Shown: in pieces, positions 1 through 6,233 of the stretch
How the letters are laid out: every line of letters begins with the position of its first letter
Numbering within the stretch: position 1 is the stretch's first letter
Source: CAYXVB01 sp964467785
Lineage (GTDB): Bacteria > Bdellovibrionota > UBA1018
NCBI GenBank assembly: GCA_964467785.1
Contig: CAYXVB010000104.1
Coordinates: forward strand, 1 to 13,098
Length of the DNA: 13,098 nt
Direction: 5' to 3'
Made by a program: the position numbers and the translations under genes
The notes under the pieces: generated by a model
What the model was told of the DNA's origin: nothing
The model's input: only the letters and a program-made list of their open reading frames with translations
Database searches by the model: none

Positions 1-69
1 ATCCCTTAATACGAGCATTTTGAGCAGCACCAAGATGTCCTGCGGTTTGATTGACGAGACGGTTCTCAT
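1..69 (-). CDS. N-terminal fragment of a probable helix-turn-helix regulator (cut by left edge)
   Basis: An ATG at 69-67 opens a frame that stays open to the window edge, giving 23 residues that begin MRTVSSIKPQDILVLLKMLV. The pattern SIKPQDILVLLKxL is the kind of first helix I associate with winged helix-turn-helix regulators whose N-terminus reads KPQDLLVLLKL; this is pattern memory, not a search. The frame has no obvious Shine-Dalgarno sequence. Possible -10 hexamers (TAAGAT or TATAGT on the minus strand) sit only 6-10 bases before the ATG, so the message could be leaderless. It lies downstream of the integrase in the same direction, 97 bases after the integrase stop codon. It could be the element's own regulator or the first host gene beyond the element. 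The gene is too incomplete to assign a function. Confidence 0.5.
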   Translation of the reverse strand, partial: MRTVSSIKPQDILVLLKMLVLRD

Positions 70-166
70 GTTTCAATCTTACTATACAATTTGTAGTTTA
101 CAAGTTGTGAATTGTAAATTGGCCACATTAGATAAAATACGTTATTTCGCTATGTTGCGGATTAAT
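70..166. promoter_or_regulatory. AT-rich intergenic region with TACAA/TTGTA repeats
   Basis: This gap is clearly more AT-rich than its neighbours. It contains a perfect 5-1-5 dyad (TACAA-T-TTGTA, 85-95) and a perfect 7-bp inverted repeat (TTTACAA at 97-103, TTGTAAA at 112-118, 8-nt spacer). The pentamer TACAA or its complement therefore occurs four times in about 32 bases. On the minus strand a weak promoter can be drawn with -35 TTGTAA at 98-103 and -10 TAAGAT at 76-81 (spacer 16). The repeats could be operators for the regulator starting at 69, or arm-type recombinase or excisionase sites next to the integrase gene. No convincing intrinsic terminator follows the integrase. Confidence 0.45.
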
Positions 167-1372
167 CTATTTCAATTTATGCCCATATAGGCTGACAACT
201 CGCTCCATAACCGCCTCCTCCGTAGGAATGAATCTAAGCACCTCGGTAGCCCCTGCCTCATCCACTCCGGCCAGCCGAATGTAACGCTGCATAGTCTTCA
301 TGTCCCTCCAGCCGCAGATCTTCATGACGACGGTCGCTGGAATGCCGGTCGATATGAGCTGCGTCGCGAAGCAGGCACGCAGCGCGTGGAACTTGATTGA
401 GGGCAGACCGTTCCCGATACAAAACATTCGAAGAATGCGAGCTTGGTAGCCCTTGTCCCATTCCCAATGGCGAGGCAGCAAGAAGTCGCCGGGCTTCTTC
501 TTCTCGACCTGGAGGTCATGAACCAAAAACCAATAGAACTCGCTAGAGATCGGAACAGTTCGCCAGTAGCCAGCCTTGGTCGGTCCGGTAGTCCTCATGC
601 GACGATTCCAGCTACGGCGAATTCTCAGAAGGCCATAGCGCCTCCGATCCCCAGACTTCTTGTCTTCTTCGATCGCTTGTTCCCTGGAGATCATCTCTAG
701 GTCTTCAACTTTCAACTGGTGAAGTTCGCCGCTTCGGCATCCAGTCAGAACGGCGGCAACCCAGATCGGATACCAAGGATGGTTCTGCTCTCGGGCCTTT
801 TTCAATAGGTTGCGGATCTCTTCGAGTGTCAGGATCTCGGGCCGTTTCTCTTCGCGGTCGGGCTTCACGTCGAGTCCATAGACGGGGCTTTCATGAACGC
901 CGGTGATGATCCGCTCCTCAATTCCCCAGGTATAGATGACATTGATGGCACACTTGAGCCGGTGAAGTAGGGCGAAGCTCTTGTTCGCGTCCTGAGCTTG
1001 CCTCAGCATTTCACGACCATCACCGCGGTTCAGCTCCGAAGCCACGCGCCCTAACCAGGGCTTCGTCCACTTTTTGAGAATCCACTCATAATCCTCAAGA
1101 GTCGCTTTCGAGTATTTCTTAGTGGGGTAGAGCTCCTGCTGGCGTATCCAGCGCTCGATGACCTCTTCCCAAGTAGAACCGCGCGATTCAAGATAGGCGA
1201 GACGCTCTGATAGCTCCCGAAGGAGGCGCTTCTCCTCCGACCTCGCCTCCCGCTCGGACTCGAGCCCGTTAACGCGCTTCTGCACCCGGACTCGAACATC
1301 CTTGCGCCCGCGTAGGTCGATGTAAACGCGCCAAAAGGTCTGTCCGTCTTTTTCGTACTTGGAAATCGCCAT
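167..1372 (-). CDS. int: Tyrosine recombinase / phage-type integrase
   Basis: This 401-aa protein would integrate and excise the element by site-specific recombination. The N-terminus (about residues 1-65) is a basic AP2-like arm-binding domain, residues about 66-160 look like the helical SAM-like core-binding domain, and residues about 175-390 are the catalytic domain. The catalytic set is visible: Arg213 in TGCRSGELHQLK, a beta-hairpin Lys266 in TKAGYWRTVP, His329 and Arg332 in HALR, Trp355 at the His/Trp position (CGWRD), and nucleophile Tyr364 in MQRYIRLAG. Length and motif spacing are normal, so it should be active. The ATG at 1372 has a GGAGG about 4 nt upstream. The excisionase-like gene lies 14 nt upstream in the same direction, suggesting co-transcription. 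It is the leftmost complete gene and points outward, as integrases at element ends commonly do. Confidence 0.95.
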   Translation of the reverse strand: MAISKYEKDGQTFWRVYIDLRGRKDVRVRVQKRVNGLESEREARSEEKRLLRELSERLAYLESRGSTWEEVIERWIRQQELYPTKKYSKATLEDYEWILKKWTKPWLGRVASELNRGDGREMLRQAQDANKSFALLHRLKCAINVIYTWGIEERIITGVHESPVYGLDVKPDREEKRPEILTLEEIRNLLKKAREQNHPWYPIWVAAVLTGCRSGELHQLKVEDLEMISREQAIEEDKKSGDRRRYGLLRIRRSWNRRMRTTGPTKAGYWRTVPISSEFYWFLVHDLQVEKKKPGDFLLPRHWEWDKGYQARILRMFCIGNGLPSIKFHALRACFATQLISTGIPATVVMKICGWRDMKTMQRYIRLAGVDEAGATEVLRFIPTEEAVMERVVSLYGHKLK

Positions 1373-1386
1373 GAACCCTCCGTTGG

Positions 1387-1608
1387 TTAAAACACAGAGG
1401 ATTCAAGCAGTCTGTCGAGTTCGAGCCTTCGGAAGTAAAGCCGTCTTCGGAATCTACGAGGCTTTATATAGCCCCGATAAACCATGATCCGAAGCGCATT
1501 TGCCGTCTTTCGAAGGTATTCAGCAGCTTCTTTCGAATCTAGCCAGGTGAGCCGGTCAAACTCGAACTCAACTGGTTCCTGATCAGTCGCGACTCTAATG
1601 TTACTCAT
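1387..1608 (-). CDS. Excisionase-like MerR-type winged-helix DNA-binding protein
   Basis: This 73-aa protein carries the short helix-turn-helix of the excisionase/MerR-like family from about residue 20 to the end: WLDSKEAAEYLRKTANALR, a turn at YRGYIKP, then a basic wing (RRFRRRLYF) and a closing helix LELDRLLE. Such proteins bend DNA at attachment sites to direct excision, or act as small transcriptional regulators. Its position immediately upstream of the integrase and in the same direction supports the excision-factor role. The ATG at 1608 has a GGGAG Shine-Dalgarno sequence about 6 nt upstream, and it overlaps the stop of a possible 27-codon ORF. I see no truncation. A regulator unrelated to excision remains possible. 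Confidence 0.82.
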   Translation of the reverse strand: MSNIRVATDQEPVEFEFDRLTWLDSKEAAEYLRKTANALRIMVYRGYIKPRRFRRRLYFRRLELDRLLESSVF

Positions 1609-1688
1609 GAACCGCTCCCACTTCTACGATTTTCCACCCGCTCGCAATCTGGGCTGCGTAGCCAATGACTCCAAGTTCCGCTTTTCAT
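1605..1688 (-). CDS. Possible 27-aa coupled peptide upstream of the excisionase-like gene
   Basis: An ATG at 1688-1686 preceded by AAGGAGAAGAG (AGGAG 5 nt before the start) opens a 27-codon frame beginning MKSGTWSHWLRSPDC. Its TGA shares four bases (ATGA) with the start of the downstream excisionase-like gene. This is the same junction style used through the transfer operon, which favours translation of the frame as a coupling or leader peptide. Against it, the peptide matches no family I know. The next frame of the same DNA, read between two stop codons, looks at least as protein-like (GYAAQIASGWKIVEVGAVHE) but lacks a usable start. The 1609-1704 interval holds nothing else that I can recognise. 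Confidence 0.35.
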   Translation of the reverse strand: MKSGTWSHWLRSPDCERVENRRSGSGS

Positions 1689-1704
1689 CTCTTCTCCTTC
1701 GTTT

Positions 1705-3225
1705 CTAGTCGCGAACCTGCGTCCCGCTTGGGCTCAAAGTGAGGTTCCGAGCTTCCCCTTCGGCCAAATCTCCGGCAGGGAAGAAACGGGCGAAGATCGG
1801 AACCTGTCCTTCTTTCCACTCGAGCGTTGCCGGAGTGGTCTGGATCCCATTTTGAAAGTCGCGGTTGACCGCGGTCCAAGACCAGCCATTCTGAGTTGCG
1901 CACGCATGGGCGGGATCGTTCGGACAGAGGACGTAAGAGGGACATCCGTAGAAGACCATCCACGGGCGTCCATTGTCCGGATGGGTCATTTTGCGATGGT
2001 CCAGCTCGTCATCAATCAGAGCAGCCTGATTACACTGGTCGACGTTCCAGCCTGAATCAACACACGCCCTCATGGCCCCCGCCGCCTGCTTCATCAGCGC
2101 GATGGTGTCTGCCGGAAAATGCCAGGGCGACCCAGGATGGGTTCCGTCAAAAAGATCGAACCACCCCTGATCGCCAGGAATCCAAACTCTGGGATTCGGG
2201 TTGCAATGAGCGATTCCTGATGAGGCCAATGCACTCACCGTCGAGTTCGATGCCGGATGACTCCCAAAGTGACTGATCACAGGTCCCGGAGCGTAGATTC
2301 CTAGTTCGATGGTCGCACCACGCGGGAGAATCAGCGAATCGAGCATTGTTTGAGAAAAACTCGTCCAGGTCTTGGGCAGGTCTTCTGATAGCGGGAAGAC
2401 AAAGAAGTCGGACTCGATGTCCCAGACCAGTTCTTCGCTCTTCTGTTCATAAGTTGCGAAATAGGGATGGGGCGTCGCTATCGTGGAATAGTTCACTCCG
2501 TGGAGCTTGACGGTTGCGTGATTCTTGAATGGAAGATTCAGTCGAATCGTTTCGAATGAATCATTCCGGAGCCTAACGTATCGGACCATAGTCCTCGTTT
2601 CGGCCTGACTGAAGAGCACCCGCAGTTTAGGGTCGACGTCCCGGAAATCACGGTCGAGAGTCTGCTGGTCCTTAAGAACCGTAAGCCGGGACGGCGGAGA
2701 GCTTATCGCGAGGCGCAAAGCGCCACCCTCCGCGCTGTTCGGACCCTGGAGTTTCAAGGTCAAATACATCCGTTGCTCTTGATCTGGCCGAAATAGCGTA
2801 TTTGCGCCAACCAGCTTAATCTTTAATCGCGTGCCCACTTCGGCAGGCGTCGTTTCAAGAATTTGAGCATCCAAGGTCCGCTCGTTGAGGTCATCTCCTG
2901 TGGTGGCTACCGCGCGCGCGCTCCACTCCTTTACATCCTGAGGATCGCGCGCAATTTGAACGGTCAAAAGAACGACCTCTGGAGCCAGGACTGGAAGAGT
3001 TACAATTTGGTCGTGAACCCACATTCCGGAAGTCCGGGCGAAGGTGTCGGCACCGAGCATGATCGGCTTTTCGTGACCGTCCCACGCCAGAGTAACGCCA
3101 AGGAGGCGGCCATCCATCTTGCGAGCGGACGCTTCCTGACGATCGGACGCGCTTTCTCTGAATGCACATCCAGGCGCGAACAAGATAGCGGCCAAAACAG
3201 AACCGCAAATGAGGTAATTCTTCAT
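1705..3225 (-). CDS. Large lipoprotein of unknown function, last gene of the transfer operon
   Basis: This 506-aa protein starts with a lipoprotein signal peptide: MKNY, a hydrophobic stretch, then FAPGC with the lipidated cysteine at 20. The mature protein seems soluble, with beta-strand-like segments through residues 40-320 and a different, Trp/His/Pro-rich C-terminal part from about 340. That part contains six cysteines (341, 388, 398, 428, 434, 442), an even number that could form disulfides in the periplasm or outside the cell. I do not recognise a family. Its ATG overlaps the coupling-protein stop (ATGA at 3225-3222), so it belongs to the conjugation operon. Possible roles are an outer-membrane accessory of the channel, a surface adhesin or mating-pair factor, or an exclusion protein; all are inference from context. 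Confidence 0.8.
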   Translation of the reverse strand: MKNYLICGSVLAAILFAPGCAFRESASDRQEASARKMDGRLLGVTLAWDGHEKPIMLGADTFARTSGMWVHDQIVTLPVLAPEVVLLTVQIARDPQDVKEWSARAVATTGDDLNERTLDAQILETTPAEVGTRLKIKLVGANTLFRPDQEQRMYLTLKLQGPNSAEGGALRLAISSPPSRLTVLKDQQTLDRDFRDVDPKLRVLFSQAETRTMVRYVRLRNDSFETIRLNLPFKNHATVKLHGVNYSTIATPHPYFATYEQKSEELVWDIESDFFVFPLSEDLPKTWTSFSQTMLDSLILPRGATIELGIYAPGPVISHFGSHPASNSTVSALASSGIAHCNPNPRVWIPGDQGWFDLFDGTHPGSPWHFPADTIALMKQAAGAMRACVDSGWNVDQCNQAALIDDELDHRKMTHPDNGRPWMVFYGCPSYVLCPNDPAHACATQNGWSWTAVNRDFQNGIQTTPATLEWKEGQVPIFARFFPAGDLAEGEARNLTLSPSGTQVRD

Positions 3226-4733
3226 TCGGATTTCTCCCTCGAAATGGGCTTGAAGGTGTCCCAGTCGTCTTCAGCATGCGCCGTGGGCGGCTTGATGCCG
3301 GAAGGAGCGATCTCCGATGCTCTGAGACTGGGCGGAACTTTGCGCCCGATGCCTCGGCGCGCGGGCAGAGTGGGTTCTGTTTTCTTAGCGGTGGAGAGTT
3401 TAGGCGTGGAGTAGGGCACCTGAATGGCGCGGGTATACCCCTCAGTCTTCATACTAAAGATGCATTCCCCGATTCGGAGAGACTTGATGCGATCAGGGGA
3501 GATTACAAATTCCTGCGATTCGCGGTTCGAGGACTCTCCCGTTTGCGCGCCGTCTTTGGTTCGGAAGGTCTTTTTGATGACCTTCTGAGTGCCGATGAAC
3601 CGTGACCAGCGCTCGGCGTCATCGGGATCATCCTGGCGAAAGATAAAGCGGACATTGCAGTTCCCCAGGATCTGTCCAGTGAACTCGGGGCTGATGCTGT
3701 TCAGGTCGCTCAGAGTCTGGTGGGCCAAGTGGATCATGAACTCGCTTGAGCGGCCTTTATTGAGGAAGGTCGAAAAGCTTTCAGTCGCGAACGCATCGAA
3801 CTCGTCGATGAAGACGCTGAACGGGCGATCAGATTTGAGCGACGGATTGCGCTTTCGCATTCCAGAAATCAAGATGATCTCTTGGGTAAGAAGCCTGCCG
3901 ATCCTGGAACTTTGGACGCGCTTTCCCTCTGTTGGAAGATCCACAAAGAGGATCTTGTTCTGGCTGATAATGTCGAGAAGCGAAATTTCGCGAGCAGGGT
4001 CGATTTCCCGGCGATCCCCGCAAGCCAGTGAGTCCTCCCATTCGCCTAGAGCGAGGTTGTTGAGGTCGAAGTAGAGGCCTTTCAGAGTTTCGTTCTTGTC
4101 GTCCTGGCTGATGTTATCCAAAGCACGCATTAAATCGGGAACGGTGAAACCATTCATGCGCTCGACCGTGAGCTGACGGAAAGCTTGGAGTAGGCCGAAC
4201 TCACAGGCCTTAGCGTAGTGCGGCTCGCTGTAAATGGCGGAATTGAAGAATTTGGTCTGAAGCTCTGAGGCATTGCCTAAGCCACAAGGATTCCAGATCG
4301 CACTTTCGTCCGGAAACGTCGCGGACAGTAGATGCAGGTCCTGCCCACGTCCAATCGAGTGGCAGTAGTCCCGCACAGACTCGTAGAAACCTCGTTCGCC
4401 TTTCGGATCAATAATGATGGCGCCATATCCGCGAGCAAGGTCCGCAAACAGGAGCTTTTCGATGAGTACCGTTTTTCCAGTGCCGGTGGCGCCGACGATA
4501 TGGGTATGGCGAAGGCGAGCAAGGTCAGGAATCCATTCCCGGCCAATCGGGATACCCGGACCCTTGCGACGCCCCCATTTTGGAAGGCGGCAGAGGCCGC
4601 TCAGAGTTTCGATCACCGCCGGTTGCATGAACGTGACCGCTCCCAAAGTTACGACCGTGGCACCCAAAAGGATCTTTTGCTCGTGCGTGAGGCCGAGCGG
4701 CATCAAGGGAACCTGATGGGCAATTCGGTGCAT
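3222..4733 (-). CDS. Type IV coupling protein (VirD4/TraG/TraD-like ATPase)
   Basis: This 503-aa inner-membrane ATPase should link the relaxase-DNA complex to the secretion channel. A single hydrophobic segment (about residues 21-41) is followed by a RecA-like ATPase. Walker A is GATGTGKT (81-88), a strand IIIDPKGE (106-113) follows, and Walker B is SVFIDEF (306-312). The stretch DEFDAFATESFSTFLNKGRS then HLAHQT (336-340 region) matches the VirD4/TraG pattern. The last 70 residues are basic and proline-rich, likely disordered. The N-terminal membrane part is shorter than in classic VirD4. The start at 4733 overlaps the relaxase stop as TAATG, and Met11 is an alternative start. A relaxase directly followed by its coupling protein recalls MobC-MobB of plasmid CloDF13. 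Confidence 0.9.
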   Translation of the reverse strand: MHRIAHQVPLMPLGLTHEQKILLGATVVTLGAVTFMQPAVIETLSGLCRLPKWGRRKGPGIPIGREWIPDLARLRHTHIVGATGTGKTVLIEKLLFADLARGYGAIIIDPKGERGFYESVRDYCHSIGRGQDLHLLSATFPDESAIWNPCGLGNASELQTKFFNSAIYSEPHYAKACEFGLLQAFRQLTVERMNGFTVPDLMRALDNISQDDKNETLKGLYFDLNNLALGEWEDSLACGDRREIDPAREISLLDIISQNKILFVDLPTEGKRVQSSRIGRLLTQEIILISGMRKRNPSLKSDRPFSVFIDEFDAFATESFSTFLNKGRSSEFMIHLAHQTLSDLNSISPEFTGQILGNCNVRFIFRQDDPDDAERWSRFIGTQKVIKKTFRTKDGAQTGESSNRESQEFVISPDRIKSLRIGECIFSMKTEGYTRAIQVPYSTPKLSTAKKTEPTLPARRGIGRKVPPSLRASEIAPSGIKPPTAHAEDDWDTFKPISREKSE

Positions 4734-5419
4734 TAGAATTCCCTCCGCTCAAAGAGGGCGAGGTCGCCGCGTTGACTCCAGACCGTAGGCTTGCCCGCCT
4801 CCAGTTCCTGCCAAAGAACCACCCCCATGGGCCTCTCTTTCGGGGCGTGTTCGAGAAACCGTTTGATAGCCTCATAGAGCTCGCGGCTTGTCGCGACATA
4901 GAGAACAAAAGTGATCTGCGGGGCGTCCTTCCAGCGTTGAAGAAGCCGGAGGAAGCGGGTTCGCCCTTTGTCGGAGTTTTCCAACTCGATGGCGATCCCA
5001 CGGCCGGACGGGAAGAAAAAGATCCCGTCGGGTACCTCCCGGTACTCTTTCCCTTTGATTGCCCGCTCGCAGACGAACTTAGCGTTCCAGAGTTCTTCGA
5101 GCCTGAGACGGACAGAGGTAACGATCGCGTCATGCTGCAACGTAGCCAGCGTAAGGTTGCGCGGCTGGGAGATTGCCGAAGCACCGCTTTCAAGCGCGAC
5201 CGCGGTACCGAGACGTGTGACTCGATAGACCGGTTTTCTTCCGAGTGAAGTACTCGGTTCTTCGCTGATGAACTGAGCCTGTGCGAGCTCCTGCATCCTC
5301 TGCCGGCAAGCTCGATAGGAAGCACCGGCGAAGAGCTTCTCGACGTGATCCGTAAGAATGAACTGCTGTTCATAGCAGAGGCGCAGAAGTCTTTTGTCTC
5401 GTTCCTGAAGTAAAATCAC
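4733..5419 (-). CDS. Relaxase of the MOBC / replication-relaxation type (PD-(D/E)XK-like)
   Basis: This 228-aa protein has an N-terminal winged helix (about residues 5-75: RDKRLLRLCYEQQFILTDHV, then RVTRLGTAVA) and a C-terminal nuclease-like half. Visible candidate catalytic residues are His96-Asp97 in LQHDAIV, Asp131 in VPDGIFFF, and Glu145, Glu147 and Lys151 in IAIELENSDKG. This arrangement is that of the replication-relaxation family, which includes MOBC relaxases such as CloDF13 MobC and pAD1 TraX. Those nick oriT with a restriction-enzyme-like fold rather than a HUH/tyrosine site. The start is GTG at 5419, preceded by the purine-rich AGGGGGAAAAGACA. It sits just upstream of the coupling protein and just downstream of a large palindrome. 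The alternative reading is a winged-helix plasmid replication or regulatory protein of the same superfamily. No HUH-type relaxase is present in the window. Confidence 0.75.
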   Translation of the reverse strand: MILLQERDKRLLRLCYEQQFILTDHVEKLFAGASYRACRQRMQELAQAQFISEEPSTSLGRKPVYRVTRLGTAVALESGASAISQPRNLTLATLQHDAIVTSVRLRLEELWNAKFVCERAIKGKEYREVPDGIFFFPSGRGIAIELENSDKGRTRFLRLLQRWKDAPQITFVLYVATSRELYEAIKRFLEHAPKERPMGVVLWQELEAGKPTVWSQRGDLALFERREF

Positions 5420-5715
5420 TGTCTTTTCCCCCTTCCCAAAACAACCCCCTCAACCCTTGAACCCCGCACCCGTGTCTTGGAGTTTTTCCTTGGGTTTGGG
5501 TGGTCGATTTGTTTTCCCGACCCCACTCTCGAAACTATTGGTTGAGGGGGTGGGGTCGGGAAATGCGCCAGCAAGGAGCGATCGCCCAAACCCGCGTCGT
5601 TTAAACGGAAAGACACGGGTGCGGGGTTCACTCTCCGATTCACCTCGATGCCCTGCGTTATGAACCGGTGCCTGAACCCCTGCTGTCCTAAAGACTTCCG
5701 TAAGTCGCAGTTCAT
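5416..5715 (-). CDS. 99-aa basic ORF overlying the nested palindrome
   Basis: This frame opens with an ATG overlapping the upstream lipoprotein stop (ATGA, 5715-5712) and ends with a TGA overlapping the relaxase GTG (GTGA, 5419-5416). That is exactly the junction style of the rest of the operon, and it is the main argument for a real gene. The protein starts MNCDLRKSLGQQGFRHRF, is rich in Arg, Pro, Gly and Ser, and has no membrane segment or recognised domain. Its codons run straight through the inverted repeats at 5458-5630, so those segments (around VNPAPVSF and KTRVRGS) may simply reflect DNA structure. It could be a small basic relaxosome accessory protein, or an open frame that exists by chance over an oriT. 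Confidence 0.45.
   Translation of the reverse strand: MNCDLRKSLGQQGFRHRFITQGIEVNRRVNPAPVSFRLNDAGLGDRSLLAHFPTPPPQPIVSRVGSGKQIDHPNPRKNSKTRVRGSRVEGVVLGRGKRQ
5444..5630. repeat. Nested, nearly concentric inverted repeats; candidate oriT
   Basis: Three inverted repeats are nested around about 5538-5544. The outer arms 5458-5478 and 5610-5630 are 21 bp and perfect, beginning TGAACCCCGCACCCG. The middle arms 5492-5506 and 5579-5593 match at 13 of 15 positions, with a perfect 9-bp core GGGTTTGGG/CCCAAACCC. The inner arms 5513-5526 and 5550-5563 are 14 bp and perfect (TTTCCCGACCCCAC). A fourth, offset pair, 5444-5455 and 5540-5551, is 12 bp and perfect. The block lies immediately upstream of the relaxase start. 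Relaxase-adjacent inverted repeats are the usual form of an origin of transfer. Other readings are an mRNA hairpin that sets downstream expression, or a small palindromic mobile element with 21-bp ends. Confidence 0.6.
5661..5684. repeat. Two tandem 12-bp direct repeats beside the palindrome
   Basis: TGAACCGGTGCC (5661-5672) is followed directly by TGAACCCCTGCT (5673-5684), matching at 9 of 12 positions. The motif TGAACC is also the tip of both outer arms of the neighbouring palindrome (5458 and, inverted, 5630). The second copy continues into TGTCCT and so looks like a degenerate version of the 21-bp arm. Direct repeats beside an inverted repeat would suit relaxase or accessory-protein binding sites in an oriT. 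Confidence 0.4.
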
Positions 5716-6233
5716 TTTTTATCGCTCCCAGCCGGGGTCTTTGGGGCGGTCACGGGCCGCGCGAAGAGTTCTCCGGGACGTTTGATCCGGTAGGCACGGT
5801 GGGGTTCGTGGAGCGTTCCGTCCTCGCCGACGGAGTCCGCTTCGGTGTACTCCTCGATCACGACGGGCTGCACTCGATCGCGCAAAAACTCAGGGAGTTG
5901 CTGGTTGGGAAGTACCTGGAATTCCCGAACGGTCTTGTCCAATGACAGCCCATTGGATTGGTCGCGCGCGCGGAGATCGGTGCGTTGCGAAGAAGCTTCT
6001 GAAGTCGTGTCGGTGAGCACCGCGAGGCCCCCGCTTAGCAGTGCGCCGGAGAGCCCGAACACGAGCGCATTGAGTGCGCGGCTCTCTTCGTTTGGAGACA
6101 GGGCCGCGCCACCGAGGGCGCCAGCGCCGGCACCCATTCCGGCCGCGACCGTGATTCGCTTCCTGCCGGTGAGGCTGGCGCAACCGGAGAGGGTCACAAG
6201 GAGGATCAGAAGGGTGACACTATGCCTGATCAA
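5712..6233 (-). CDS. Glycine-rich lipoprotein in VirB7/TraV-like position
   Basis: This 173-aa predicted lipoprotein has a signal peptide MIRHSVTLLILLVTLSGC with the lipidated Cys at 18. A glycine-zipper-like stretch GMGAGAGALGGAAL (32-45) and a second small-residue hydrophobic segment (about 54-73) follow, then a polar C-terminal region. In type IV secretion systems a small outer-membrane lipoprotein (VirB7 or TraV) stabilises the VirB9-VirB10 core. This gene follows those two here, so that role is likely by position, but I see no diagnostic VirB7 sequence. The start is TTG at 6233, overlapping the VirB10 stop (TTGA). No ATG or GTG is usable nearby, so coupled initiation at a weak start codon is probable. 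Its stop overlaps the next ATG. Confidence 0.75.
   Translation of the reverse strand: MIRHSVTLLILLVTLSGCASLTGRKRITVAAGMGAGAGALGGAALSPNEESRALNALVFGLSGALLSGGLAVLTDTTSEASSQRTDLRARDQSNGLSLDKTVREFQVLPNQQLPEFLRDRVQPVVIEEYTEADSVGEDGTLHEPHRAYRIKRPGELFARPVTAPKTPAGSDKK

Noticed and set aside
1..166. tRNA 3' end or att direct repeat marking the element boundary
   Set aside because: No tRNA-like fold or CCA-adjacent arm was found. I saw no direct repeat of convincing length shared by the left end and the 11140-11330 region, only an inverted CGAGACGG octamer.
2863..3414. Plus-strand frame of 183 codons opposite the lipoprotein start
   Set aside because: It crosses two well-supported minus-strand genes, has no recognisable domain and is compositionally typical of an antisense shadow.
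4525..5373. Long minus-strand frame of 282 codons overlapping the relaxase and coupling-protein genes
   Set aside because: Ser/Arg-rich shadow frame with no domain. The other frames there carry clear ATPase and relaxase motifs.
5458..5630. Insertion of a small transposon-like element with 21-bp terminal repeats
   Set aside because: Kept only as an alternative. The flanks share just a 2-bp CT duplication, no longer target-site duplication is seen, and the open reading frame continues across the block.
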